DNA of 64,000 bases from Saccharum officinarum (GCA_020631735.1 CM036168.1:94654932-94718931); one strand, 5' to 3'; positions 21,571 to 32,343 are shown, counted from the first letter of the stretch. Notes: generated from the sequence alone by a model not told the origin. A program made the numbers and translations.

Positions 21571-23646
21571 CTATGCATCAACAGCGTCGCCGACGAACCG
21601 TCCGTGAGCGTCCCAAGGCCGGGTTTCAAAGGACTTCCCGGCCATGCTCCGCTTCCTGTTCACCGTCCCGTCCTCTTGCGCGTACTCGGGGAAATACTCC
21701 AGAAACGACTTGGCTCCGAGCGAGCCGACTCCTTCGAAGAGGAACTCGCTCACCAGATCCTGTATAATATGGAGGCGACTAAATTATACATAACTCGAAA
21801 GAACACCACAGAAATGGCCGCCCAAAAGTAAATACTGCTGCTGCTAATCTGTTTCAGTGATTACTGCAAGGAAGCAACCAACCTTGGCGCCGCTCTCACC
21901 AATCAACTTCTTTAGCAGTGAGTAACCAGGATCCTGAAAAATAAACAGAACAGCAGGGAAGATGACTGATCCTCTGTATGTACAGGTTGTATTTCATCAT
22001 ATGCAAGGAACTAGGACACCAGCTAACCAACTCTATTTTGGGGGTTTGTTTTGGTAATGAACTAGTATAGTATAGTAAGCAACCGGAATTCAATACAAGT
22101 GACGATATATAAATCCAATCGATACGATCTTTTATTGCATGGAACGAACAATTCCTGTGGAAGATCAATCAAACCTTCTCAGCTCGCCATGTGAGATACT
22201 TATGTTGCGCTTCTCTATTACAATCGATTTTTTCTTCGCAAGTTTCTCGAACCGCTCCATCCATTAACTCAAGCCAGACCTGCATGTCGAGAATAACGAG
22301 AATTAGTGGTAGCACAAACAAAATTCCAGGACAACAAAATTGGTGCGCACCTTATAGTAATCGACAAAGGCGGAGTATAGAGCTTGGTGGTTGGCTTCGG
22401 TTGGCTCAAATATCGTCCAGATAACAATGGGAGAGAAGAATCTCAGAGACTCGCTTGTAATTTTGCCACCCCAGGGCAGAAGCTGCATTTCATCTATTAA
22501 AGACATCGAGCTACACATAAAGTAAATACAGGAAGGCTTGAGGTTTCTGAACGTGTTATGTTTGGGGGAAGGATCAGATTGAAATACCTCACTGTACTTG
22601 TGTCCTGAAATATTTTTCCCTGTAATCCTTGTGTTCAGTGGTATCATACAAAGGATTGAGGTCCCTGAAAGTACAAATTGTCCATTCAAGTCATACGTTA
22701 ACTGACAATTTTGTTTGCAGCAAAACCAGTTTCGGACACTTACAAGACAACGATACTGCGTGCAGGGGATGAAAAGGCATTTGCACAAAATACGGGAAGG
22801 TCATATTCAGGTTCTGAGAAGGCAGCAAAGTCAAGAACCTGCATTAGCATATGCATTATAAGTACTAGAACATATGCCACCATAGATGGGTCCATCAACA
22901 GTAAGAGATAATATGCAGTAGAATTTTATCTATCAATAATGCTAAAACAAGAACCCAACAAGCCCAACAGGGTGGGCCATCTTTTGCTACACTGTTATAA
23001 ACTGCAGTCATAGGGTTCAGAATCAAAATGTCAGAGACCAAACAAAAGCCATGTTTCTCTTGTATTGTAGTTAAACTTGTACGATATGAATGAAACAGAC
23101 GTTCCAAATTACATAGAACAAAATTCAAGAAAAACACTGAAACATTATCCAAATTTCTCTTGTATTGTAGTTAAACTTGTACGATATGAATGAAAAGGTT
23201 TCAGGGGAAGTAGCATCACTACACAGTTAGACAATTGGATGCTCTGTAGAGAATTTGAATTAACAAATCATTATCCAAGGTGCACGTCTATATGCAAGGA
23301 AACTCGAAAGAATTAATTTATTATTGAACACAATGTCCACATTAGAAGAACCAAGAAAGCATGATTTCCCAGTTCTGAAGTTATATGTTAACTTGTCATG
23401 ATTCAGGGACAGTTTCTAATATGTTACTAAATCTGCCAGTTCATAATTTTTTTTAGGATGGTTTATGTAGAGTAGTAACCAAGAAAACAAGAAGAATTTA
23501 AGATCACCAACAACAGACCAAATACCTGAACCGAGTTTTTTCTGCTCAATGGTCAAGCTCCGAAGCAGTCTAATTTTGGAAGTGCTGAATGACAGAGCAT
23601 TGAGAACAGTATTATCCTCATTTGGTTTTATCAACTTGAACTTTTC
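21571..23646 (-). CDS. HY2: Phytochromobilin synthase (ferredoxin-dependent bilin reductase), 5' end missing, frames broken
   Basis: The family enzyme reduces biliverdin IXalpha to phytochromobilin in plastids with electrons from ferredoxin, supplying the phytochrome chromophore; maize ELM1 is the grass counterpart. Seven exons are readable on the minus strand: 23526-23646, 22744-22838, 22588-22664, 22351-22482, 22175-22279, 21883-21933 and 21571-21759. Splice sites are GT/AG. Diagnostic stretches include SKIRLLRSLTIE, FSEPEYDLPVFCAN, LLPWGGKITSESLRFFSPIV, REAQHKYLTWRAEKDPGYSL, FLEYFPEYAQEDGTVNRKRS and ETRPWDAHGRFVG before the stop at 21571. The transit peptide and first exon(s) are absent, possibly in or around the gap at 24219. 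Two frame breaks are visible: six rather than five A (minus strand) at 23536-23541, and a 77-bp exon (22588-22664) whose two ends are in different frames. Identity is confident; functionality is uncertain. Confidence 0.88.
22588..22664 (-). other. HY2-like exon with internal frame mismatch
   Basis: The exon opens in frame with LDLNPLYDTTEHKDYREKY, continuing from the previous exon, but its end must be read HKYSE in another frame to join LLPWGGK of the next exon. Family proteins have about eight residues between these blocks; here there are seven bases. A loss of 17 bases would explain both the frame and the length. Confidence 0.75.
23053..23196. repeat. 42-bp direct repeat, period 101, in a HY2 intron
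   Basis: TTTCTCTTGTATTGTAGTTA...ATATGAATGAAA occurs at 23053-23095 and again at 23154-23196, nearly identical, in the intron between the exons at 22838 and 23526. Confidence 0.9.
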
Positions 23647-24218
23647 CTGGAAGAGTAATGAAAAGAAAGGTCAATTTTATTGCAAAGAAAATATGTAGAT
23701 GGCAATTGACAAGAGGATGAGAAACATGACCGACAAGTGCTGAATAAAATCAGCAATATAGCCATTAGGAGTGTTTGTGCTCTTAAAACTTTTCTATGGG
23801 CATCCTTTACAGAGGTCAAGGAGTGTTCATGATAATTGTGTCTCGATGTAGTTGTCTTGAATTTTAGTAAAAGCTTTCCATTTTTGAAAAAACAAGTGCG
23901 GAATAAAACTTCCCAGTCAGTTCAATACTATGCCGGCATGTAAAAAAAAATCACAAATCAAACTTCGTGATTAACCTACTGAATAACAAGCACACTCAAC
24001 AGACTATTTTCCAGGTTCCGGAACAATGGATTCGTGATGGTAGCACCTGCACTATCAGACTGAGATCAACATTAAAGGTACAAGTGATTAGCACGGGCAA
24101 TATGTTTGCAACAGCTTGGTGTCATCCACCAGTTTCGAATTGATTTGAAATTGCCAAAGCAGCTACTGGGAGCATCTGCTCTGTTTGAGCAATCCTGCTA
24201 CGGAGGCATGCCTACATG
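23647..24218. other. Upstream of the visible HY2 exons, no exon recognised
   Basis: AT-rich, intron-like sequence between the first visible HY2 exon and the gap. I could not find the expected transit-peptide exon of HY2 or a WD40 exon of ATG18 here. Confidence 0.4.
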
Positions 24219-24318
24219 NNNNNNNNNNNNNNNNNNNNNNNNNNNNNNNNNNNNNNNNNNNNNNNNNNNNNNNNNNNNNNNNNNNNNNNNNNNNNNNNNN
24301 NNNNNNNNNNNNNNNNNN
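24219..24318. other. Assembly gap of exactly 100 N
   Basis: One hundred N in a row is a common placeholder for a gap of unknown size. It lies between two minus-strand genes that both lack parts: the 3' exons of the ATG18-like gene and the 5' exon(s) of the HY2-like gene. Confidence 0.99.
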
Positions 24319-25005
24319 CAAAATCAGTTTGTGTCAGTTGTAACGTAACCCAACAGAACTCACATTTTCACGGGCTCTTGCTGAGTTTCGTTGTAAAGTT
24401 AACAGTATGCAATCTGTTACACACTCCTAAATAGCTTCAATTTACAAATGAAACAAGACACGCACAGTAATGAAACTGTGATTGCTTTATTTTTGGTCAA
24501 GATCAGAAAAGGCTATGTCCTGTTTCTATTAATACCCCACAGATCTCTGAGCTAGCCAAAAAAGCCTACAGTCCACACCTAAAACCACTTATACTAGAAA
24601 GTAGAAAGTTGCTATTTAATCACACTACTTCAAAAGGAAACCATGTGTGCTGGTCTATACGATGCTAGCAAAGCAGCACATGTGGTCGCATAGAACTGCT
24701 ATAGTTTCCCATCCAGCAGCTGCTCAGAGGTTTTCAAACTAGCGTAGAAGACTGCGGTTACTACTCAATGATCAGTAAGAAAACAATACTGTGAGCTGCC
24801 AGCCTGGCACTATATGATACTTATCAAAAAGTAACACATTTGATTGCACCATACAGCTATTCTAAGCTCCCATTCAGCAGCTGCTTAAAGACATGTTTCC
24901 CCCAATTTACTGACAAAATCAGTTTTTGTCGAGTTGTAACGTCACCCAACAGAACTTGCATTGCATATAGACAATAAAACTACGAGCGTGTGAAAGAAAG
25001 CTTAC
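24319..25005. repeat. Intron-like sequence with a repeated 40-bp block (24319-24360 and 24915-24957)
   Basis: The bases just after the gap (CAAAATCAGTTTGTGTCAGT, then GTAACCCAACAGAACT) recur with small changes at 24915-24957, beside the ATG18-like exon. A second pair, around CAGCAGCTGCTCAGAGG (about 24715) and CAGCAGCTGCTTAAAG (about 24870), suggests a diverged local duplication. No PROPPIN exon was found here. Confidence 0.7.
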
Positions 25006-25927
25006 TTCCTGCAGGAGATTGCCTTCAGCTGCATTGTAGATTCTAACAAGCGTTCCCTTGGTGCTAGCAGTTGCAATGAGCCTCCCATCCTGCGACAACG
25101 CGAAGCACGCGACACGGGAAGTGTGTGCATTGATAAACTTTGTCTTCCTCGCCCCATAGTGTTCCACCCTAATCTGCCCCTTCTGGGCACCGGGGCAAAC
25201 AAGCACGATGGACCCGGCTGCTGCGACACGGCGCAGAGGCCCTTGGGTTGGGCGCCGTCTCGATCTGGTGCACGAGCTTAAGGTCCGCAAAGTTGTAGAC
25301 GAAGATTTTGTTCTCGAGCACCACGATGATGCGGTCGCGTCGGAGGCGGACGCCTCGGACGGGAGCGGAAGGAGAGCTCCCCGATGCAGCGGCTCTGGTG
25401 GTCGTCCCAGATCATGACCTTGTTGGGCGGGTACTGCGGGTTATCGCCGCCGCCGACGAGCGCGAGTATGTTGCAGCGGAACAGCATCTCGACGACGCCG
25501 ATACCCCCTCCCCCGGCGCCGCCGCCGACGGTAGCGCCGTCGCCCACGGCAGCGAGGTCCCGGCGGAAGATCTCGCGGAAGGGGTCGCAGTTGTAGATGC
25601 GGAAGCCCGACTTGGTGCCGCCGCGAAGCAGCCGTAGTCCTGGTTGAAGGAGATGTGGAGGAGGTCCTTGGCCGCGGGGGAGGGCGCCGCGGGGGCGGGG
25701 GCGGCGGGCGGGGCGGGGCGGAGGAGGGCGCCGACGAGACGGACGACGAGTCATCGCTCTCGCTCTCCTCGCCGCCGGAGGGGTGGGGTCGATTGAAGTG
25801 GTAAGGGACGTCCGTGCCGTCTCCGGCTCCGGCACCTCTTCCTCGTCCTCCTGCTGGTGCTGCAGCGGCGGGTCGTCGGGGACGGGTTAGGGTTCGGTGG
25901 GGCCGGCGCGGCGGCGGGCGTCGCCAT
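25006..25927 (-). CDS. ATG18: ATG18/WIPI-type PROPPIN WD40 protein, first exon only, several one-base deletions
   Basis: PROPPINs bind PI3P/PI(3,5)P2 and take part in autophagosome formation. The start is the ATG at 25927 ([11 protein letters not shown]), followed by a Pro/Ser/Glu-rich N-terminus. Blade sequences then appear across three frames: [91 protein letters not shown] and [20 protein letters not shown]. The exon ends at a GT donor after LLQE (25006). The next exon should carry the RRG lipid-binding motif, but neither it nor any later exon is seen before the gap. At least four one-base deletions in the conserved part (near 25622, 25362, 25241 and 25217), and probably three more toward the N-terminus (near 25881, 25822 and 25690), are needed to keep frame. 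All lie in G/C-rich sequence. Confidence 0.85.
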
Positions 25928-26285
25928 GGGCGGGGCGAGGGGCAGAACGGGGAGGTAGGTAGGGTTGCGTGAGTGGCCGTGTCACGGTGCTGCTGGGGCG
26001 GTGCGGAGGGTTAGCGACAGAGATCGGGGGGGTAGGGTAAGCGGGGCTGGAGGTCGGGGTTATTCACGGTGTTGCCATTGGTCGAGGTGGCTGGTCGAGT
26101 GGTCGTCCTCGCCTCCTCGGCTCGGGTAGGCGTGGCGGGGAAGGCAGCGCATACCTTTCGTGGCGTACGGGTTGCCGTGACTGTGTATACGGCCCAGAAT
26201 GGATGGGCGAAAACGAAAACGTTTCTGATTCAGGGATGTTCTACGCGCTCGCTTCTGATTTCTGATTCTTTTGGCTACTCTCATA
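25928..26285. other. Upstream region of the ATG18-like gene
   Basis: GC-rich flank with no separate gene. The frames present on both strands have no recognisable domain. A MITE begins at 26286, about 360 bp upstream of the ATG18 start, so it lies in or near the promoter. Confidence 0.45.
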
Positions 26286-26527
26286 GGCTGTGTTTAGTTG
26301 CTGCTGTAAAATTTTTGAAGTACAGTAACTCTTTCGTTTGTATTTAGCCTATTAGTATCCAATCATAGGTTAATTATGTTCAAAAGATTCGTCTCGTGAT
26401 TTACAACCAAACTGTGTAATTAGTTACTTTTTTTACCTATATTTAATGCTCCATGCATACGTTAAAGATTCGATATGACGGGGAATCTTGTAAAATTTTT
26501 GGAATTTTGAAGAATCTAAACACACCC
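26286..26527 (-). mobile_element. MITE of the GACGAATCTTTTGA family with ATA target duplication
   Basis: Ends GGCTGTGTTTAGTTGC and TCTAAACACACCC, flanked on both sides by ATA (26283-26285 and 26528-26530). It is inverted relative to the copies at 16190 and 17071. Confidence 0.8.
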
Positions 26528-27361
26528 ATAGGTGTTTTTTAAGGGAAAAGGATTCTATTGATAAGTAGCATAATCACATCGTATTTAAACGTGAAACTCT
26601 GGACACAAAAAAAAACGCTAAGTCCACTAATAGCAATCTTCATCTTTAAATCATTGACAATTATCTTATTTCAGCCCGTTGGAACTCAATAACACTGCCA
26701 ACAGGATCATCCATAATGGCAGGCACCTAAATTTGGAAACACCGCTAGATCCAATGGCATGAGAATTTTCCAGGACATATTTGACATGTTGAAAGAACAT
26801 CGACTATCTCATCGTCAAGGATGATCAAGGGACAATCAATCTAGTTCCACCATTAGCCTAGTACCAGCACCGCTGGAAGTCAGGATACCTGCCCAACCAT
26901 CGTGAGATCGGGATCCAACGAGCCAGTATCACATAAATGCGAACATGGAACTCGATTATCCCCCCAGTCGCATCGACCCTGCAAAAAACATAAGCAACTT
27001 GAAGACCACCGGATTGGATGTACACTAGAGAGGCAGAGACCTCTATGATAAATAAGATCTGGTGAGCAGTCAACGAAGACGATATTAGCTGTCATCCCAT
27101 GGAACAGGCTTTATTCGATTTAATCTAGAACTCTAAAGAATTATATATTAGACTTAACGACGAAGGAGGTCCTCGCTCCTCTTGCTCTTGTTGAGGCATG
27201 AGGCCGTTGCACGGGGAAGAGGAGAAGGAGGAGGACCATCGTGGTCAGAGGTGATTGTGGAGGTAACGGCGGCAACGGCAGAGTTGGGGACAAGGAGGAG
27301 GCAGCAATCGAAAGAACATGTCTTTATAGTAAAAAGGCTGGTACACAATTGTTACTTTTCA
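26528..27361. other. Intergenic, no supported gene
   Basis: Mixed-composition sequence. Short frames on both strands near 26860-27090 and 27150-27420 have no recognisable domain. Confidence 0.4.
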
Positions 27362-27596
27362 CTCCCTCGGTCCATAGAAAGGTGCAATTCTCATTTTTTT
27401 AAAGCCAAACTACTTGAAGTTTGACATAAGTTATATAAAAATACTAACATTTATACCAATACCATTAAATTAATTATAAAAAAATATTTTTATAGTAAAC
27501 CTAGTTAGATAACATAATTGTTAATTAATACTCTTGACTAAAATTAAGTTAGTTAACTTGTACAAATCTTATAGTTATATTTTTTAGATAGAGGGG
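27362..27596. mobile_element. Decayed Stowaway MITE
   Basis: Left end CTCCCTCGGTCCATAGAAAG, right end TTTTTTAGATAGAGGGGAT, with typical internal words (TTGACATAAGTTATATAAAA, ATTTATACCAATACCATTAA). The ends are imperfectly complementary, as in old copies. Confidence 0.6.
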
Positions 27597-27790
27597 ATAC
27601 TTTGGGTGTTTGCTTCAGCTCTCTCGATAATCGAGTATTCGAGTTTCGTTTACACACCTGCTATACTCCATTCGCCCAACGTGTGCTTTTGCCTATCTTT
27701 CGTCAAACATCATGCGATGTGATAGGCTAATTTTGCAGTTGCAGTTGCTGATTTAGTAGCCATCATAAAATGAAGAGGCGAGTTGTTATT

Positions 27791-27937
27791 ACTCCCTCCA
27801 TTTTAAATTACAAGACATTTTGACTTTTTAAGTACATTGTTTTTGCCATGTATTTAGATATACCCTATATCTCAGCACATAGGAAAAAATGAAAAATTTA
27901 AAAACCAATACCTTATAATTTGAAATAGAGAAAGTAA
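27791..27937. mobile_element. Stowaway-type MITE, short
   Basis: Left end CTCCCTCCATTTTAAATTAC, right end CTTATAATTTGAAATAGAG, about 147 bp, with no coding capacity. Confidence 0.65.
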
Positions 27938-28257
27938 TATACTAAAGAAAATATATATCATCTGATCGTCGGGCTTTCAGCTACTTATGTTGCAGCTGCA
28001 TACGGTTGCTCAGTTGTTGCCACTGCTCATTAGCTCAAATGTGTGCAGCCGCTGCCTAAATAGCACAGCGATCGGGCAGGTAGATTTATATTTAGAACAA
28101 AATCTTGCATGGAGAGTAGCCTAGGGATATATATAGACCTACCAAAATGAGCCCTAAACTGTACTCGCTCTCCGTGATGGCGTTGTGTTGTATCTATGGC
28201 ACGTGATGCCGCTTATAATTGCACCTCACTGGGTGTTCGTGTCATGCCGTCATTCGA
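27938..28257. other. Intergenic spacer, nothing recognised
   Basis: AT-rich sequence with no supported gene or repeat ends. Confidence 0.4.
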
Positions 28258-28265
28258 CCATAAAC

Positions 28266-28444
28266 CAGTGGCGGATCTAGGAAACGAGTTAGGAGAGGTT
28301 TATCTCATAATCTTTCATCCCTAGCATCTTCTTCTAAGCTTGAATATGTGTAAATTTGTAGCGGAGACTTAGGAGGGGCTCCATGATCTGAGCAGCGGTA
28401 GCGGGGCTCGAGCCCACCCCGCCCTGGTGCTGGATCCGCCCCTG
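28266..28444. mobile_element. hAT-type MITE, 179 bp, 8-bp target duplication
   Basis: Ends CAGTGGCGGATCTAG and CTGGATCCGCCCCTG are complementary with few mismatches. The eight bases CCATAAAC occur directly on both sides (28258-28265 and 28445-28452). An 8-bp duplication with CAG...CTG ends is characteristic of hAT transposons. There is no coding region, so it depends on a transposase in trans. Confidence 0.88.
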
Positions 28445-28504
28445 CCATAAACGACAGGCGATCTGTTTGCATCCAAGTTGCCCGTCAACAAGTCCGAGAA
28501 TTAA

Positions 28505-28782
28505 GGCCTTGTTTAGATACTCAAATTCACCCTCAAATTCCACTGTGCAAAAAGAAGATTCTCCATCACATCAAAATGTCGGCACATATATGGAGTACTA
28601 AATGTAGATGAAATCAAAAACTAATTGCACAGTTTTGTTGTACTTTGTGAGACGAATATTTTAAGCCTAATTAATCAATATTTGGACAATTATTATCAAA
28701 TAAAAATAAAATTGCTACAGCGTGACGGGACATTTACTATGCAAAGTTTGGATCCCAAATTTAGAATCTAAACGAGGCCTAA
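28505..28782. mobile_element. MITE, GTCGGCACAT subfamily
   Basis: Ends AGGCCTTGTTTAGATACTC and GAATCTAAACGAGGCCT are inverted repeats. The interior closely matches 20328-20606, showing two members of one subfamily about 8 kb apart. Confidence 0.8.
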
Positions 28783-29255
28783 ACCGATTCACTCGCGGAC
28801 GGCGGATGGCAATCATGTCAAGTCAACCGATGAACCGGGAAAACAATGACTTTTTTTTTGTGAGCATAGAAAACAATGGGTACCTACCTAGTCAGAACGA
28901 AACGGGGAATAAAAAAAACATGAGCCGCCGCTCCAGTAGACAATTTGCCTCTGTGGCCATTGGTCATTTTTGGCCCATCAGCATTCATCGACCCATCGTT
29001 CCGGCGATGAATCGTACGTGTTCCCGTGGACTTTGCAGACACGGCTCGATCGCCTTTCCTCGTACGCGTGTGCATTGTATTCGTTCGTCGTCGTCCTTGA
29101 CATGAAAAGGCTCCGCGCTCGCCATCCTCATGCCGTCATCAACAGGCATACGATTTTCAGGTACGGTAGCACCAACAGGACTTACGACGGCGAGGAGCAA
29201 AAGAGCGGCGGCGGCGTCTCCTGGCCGGTTGGCGCTCATATTGGTCCACTGATGG
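28783..29255. other. Intergenic, no supported gene
   Basis: Overlapping frames on both strands (28722-29105 plus, 28985-29362 minus) run into flanking MITEs and show no domain. Confidence 0.4.
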
Positions 29256-29620
29256 GCCACGTTTAGTTCCCAAAGGCCCTGTTCGGCCGGCAGTTTTTTT
29301 TTTTGTTTTTGTTTATAAGCCGACTGTGGCTGATTTGCTGTGAGAGAAAAACACTGTTCCACGGCTGATAAGCCGTGCTGATAAGCTCAGCCGAACAGGG
29401 GGAAAATATTTGAAGATTTTCCGTATATCGAATGTTTGAACATATACATGAAGCATTAAATATAGATGAAAGAAAAAACTAATTATACAATTCGATAGAA
29501 AACCACGAGACGAATTTTTTGAGCCTAATTAGTCCATGATTGTACACTAATTGACAAATACAAACGAAAATGCTACAGTAGTTCAACCCAAAATATTTCG
29601 CGAACTAAACACGCCCATGG
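29256..29620. mobile_element. MITE of the GACGAATTTTTTGAGCC family, interrupted
   Basis: The left fragment GGGCCACGTTTAGTTCCCAA (about 29255-29274) is separated from the rest (29401 onward, GAAAATATTTGAAGATTTTC to GAACTAAACACGCCCATGG) by a second element at 29275-29400. Confidence 0.7.
29275..29400. mobile_element. GGCCCTGTTCGGC MITE nested in the element at 29256
   Basis: Inverted ends GGCCCTGTTCGGC and GCCGAACAGGG around a T run and GCTGATTTGCTGTGAGAG. It is nearly identical to 36672-36794. Confidence 0.82.
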
Positions 29621-29675
29621 TACACGTACCATGCTCCATTTTGTTCTATTCTTCGTTTTCTCGAATAAACTACTA

Positions 29676-29934
29676 CTCCCTTCATCTCAAATTATAAGTT
29701 ATTCCAAGAATCTTAGAGAGTCAAAGCATCTCAAGTTTGACCAAACTTATATGATAAGATAATAATATTTACGACATCAATTAAGTATCATTAGATTCTT
29801 CATTAATTATATTTTCATAGTATACCTATTTGATGTTATAAATTTTTGTAATTTTCTCTATAATTTTAGTCAAATTTAAGATGTTTTGACTCTCCAAAAT
29901 TCTTAGAATACCTTATAATTTGAAATGGAGGGAG
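29676..29934. mobile_element. Stowaway MITE, 259 bp, TA target duplication
   Basis: Starts CTCCCTTCATCTCAAATTAT after TA (29674-29675) and ends ATAATTTGAAATGGAGGGAG before TA (29935-29936). The long inverted ends and TA duplication identify a Tc1/mariner-type Stowaway element. Confidence 0.9.
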
Positions 29935-30984
29935 TATATATATAGGCTCTGCTTTCCACTTGGTGCGTATTCCTTCCCTCTTAAAAAGAGGAATCGTTTT
30001 TCTATAAATATAGATAAATATTTGTTCAGACTCAATAAAATGTTACACTATTTTAGAACGGAAGGAATATTACAGTGTGTATAAACTTTGATTCCACCGT
30101 GAGCACTAGAACGCTTTGGCCACGAAGAGCACACATATTATTCGTATTCGGACAGGGAATCGATCGATTAGGTCCACGTTGATAGCAACTTGCAATCAGC
30201 AAGCATCGATCCTTATCTCGTGGTCATCACGCCAAGGACGATGGAGGCGAGGAACATGAGAAAGAGAAATACTATGTGAGACTTTATTAGCGGAGTGAAA
30301 GCAGCGTAACACTATGTTTGCACCAATATAATGATTTCTTCAATAATACGTACTACAAGGTAGCAAAAGTATTGACTTTAGAGAAGTATCATCGTGCTCT
30401 ATCTAGACAACACAGGCTGCCTGAGATCATAGCAGCCTCTGCTAGTCGCCCACTCAGGCACTCACCCTAACACCTGCGGCACACTTGGCATCGGAGTCTA
30501 GTTGGCGGAAAAGCCACCAATTGGTGCTGAGTGCTGACCTAAGCAGTCACGGCCCGTCATTTTTTTCCTATCCTACAGTACATAGAGAAGTCGCACTCGC
30601 ACTCGACAGCGGTACAGTCCAGCACCATGAATTCAATTTCCTGGTACCTTGTACAATTATATTTTAATTTTGTTCTTTATTCCTTTCTGTCGAAAACGCA
30701 CCATAGTCTATATACACCGGCGTTGTAAGCGCGACTTTTTTGTTGTTGCTGAAATGATCAAAGGTGTTGACATCTCGGCATATCTGCTGATGCTCTGTTC
30801 AATGTCCAGCCAAGCCAGTCATGCATGCCAGCTTTTGATAGCAGCGGCTGACTATTGGGTGAATGGTGTAGTACCCCACTTCGATTGTGGAATGCATTAT
30901 TGCAAAATATATTTTAAAATTTAACCACTACCATCATTTACGTTTTCAAATTCAAGTGAGACGGGTGGGAGTAGACCCGTCATA
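29935..30984. other. Intergenic, no supported gene
   Basis: AT-rich DNA; short frames near 30485-30924 have no recognisable domain. Confidence 0.4.
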
Positions 30985-31265
30985 AGACTATCCGCACTCA
31001 TGGACCTCTATATTCATCCTTTAAAAGGATCCTAATCATTATAAAATATACAGTTTTTCCGTATCCATCCATCCTTTATATCATCCTCTATCTACTATGG
31101 GCCCACTTATCATTTTATCTAAATATATCCATGTGACATCTTGTTTTGAAGTATTTATTGAAACAAATTTAATGGTACAATCAGAATTTAATTTAGTTTT
31201 TTTGTTTGTGAGTTATAACATTTTTTAGCTATTAGTTAAAATAGTAATAGCAGTGGGGCCCGCAC
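30985..31265 (+). repeat. Dispersed repeat, copy 2
   Basis: Shares an ordered set of phrases with 31364-31640 and, inverted, with 18185-18463, starting around CTATCCGCACTCATGGACCT and ending near AGCAGTGGGGCCCGC. Non-coding. Confidence 0.75.
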
Positions 31266-31363
31266 ATGTGCTATCTCCCTCCCATCTCCTCACACGGTCA
31301 CGCCAGAGCAGCAGCAGAGGAGGCGCGCATGCAGCAGCAGCAGTGCATAGCGGATGGACGTTA

Positions 31364-31640
31364 GGCTATCCGTACTCATGGACCTCTATATTCATCCTCT
31401 ATACGTCCTAGTCAGCAAGATTCTCTTCTCTATACTCAATTCTTCCGCACCCATCCATCCTCTATATCATCCTCTATCCACTCTATCCACTATGGGACCC
31501 ACTTGTCACTTTATCTAAATATATCCATGTGTGATCTAGTTTTGAAGGATTTATTGAGACGAATTTAATGGTGCAATCGAAATTTAATTTGAATTTTTGG
31601 TTTGTGAGTTATAACATTTTTTTTCTTTGTTTAGCTAGCG
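31364..31640 (+). repeat. Dispersed repeat, copy 3
   Basis: A direct repeat of copy 2, about 100 bp after it. It starts CTATCCGTACTCATGGACCT and has an insertion or expansion around CTATCCACTCTATCCACTAT. Two adjacent copies suggest segmental duplication or local reinsertion. Confidence 0.75.
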
Positions 31641-32249
31641 GGGTCCGCCACTACAGAATATAGAGTAAGCACAGTACTACTCTAAATATAGAGTGGGAGA
31701 AAGGATATAGTATCGTTTTAGAGTACCCAGTGCAACAGTTTTTACTCTATATTCATACTCTAAAACTTTAGAGTATCATTTAGAGTATGCCACTGCGGGC
31801 AGTCTTACTACGCTAAAAATAGCGAATACTGAGCGGTAGTGGACGGTTTTAGCGTTTTCAGTGCAGCTGTCTCACCCTCCATCTCCTCCTCCAGTACGCT
31901 TTTAGCGTACCCAGTGCGATTGGTCTAACGGAGCGAAATTTCCACGTCTAGCCGTTCGTTCAACTTGGAGTGAGCTATTGCGCGCCGCGCACTAAAATTA
32001 CGCGTTTGAAGTTTCCATATTCAAACGCACCAATGCGATGCATATGCGTATCAACTTGTTCCAAGATTGGATAATCAGCACGGCCCCTCAAATCTCCGTC
32101 AGCAGCTTCGAGTTTGAAATGTTTGGTTAAAAACCACACGCTTCAATCGATCAGACACCAGGCATACTGACAAAACTTCGAAAGTTGGCGCAAATTTGAA
32201 CAGAAGAAAACCGTGTGCAGTTCATGTAATGTCACGCTTCAGCATCGTA

Positions 32250-32250
<1 letters not shown>
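31641..32250. other. Spacer with TTTAGAGTAC-type words, no gene
   Basis: Holds several TAGAGTA phrases (31680-31790) and then unremarkable sequence. No coding frame is supported. Confidence 0.4.

Positions 32251-32251
<1 letters not shown>

Positions 32252-32343
<92 letters not shown>
32252..32343. repeat. TA dinucleotide microsatellite
   Basis: About 46 TA units. A shorter run of TA continues at 33478-33493 on the far side of the solo LTR, so the LTR inserted into one longer tract. Frames reading Ile-Tyr repeats through it are artefacts. Confidence 0.98.
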
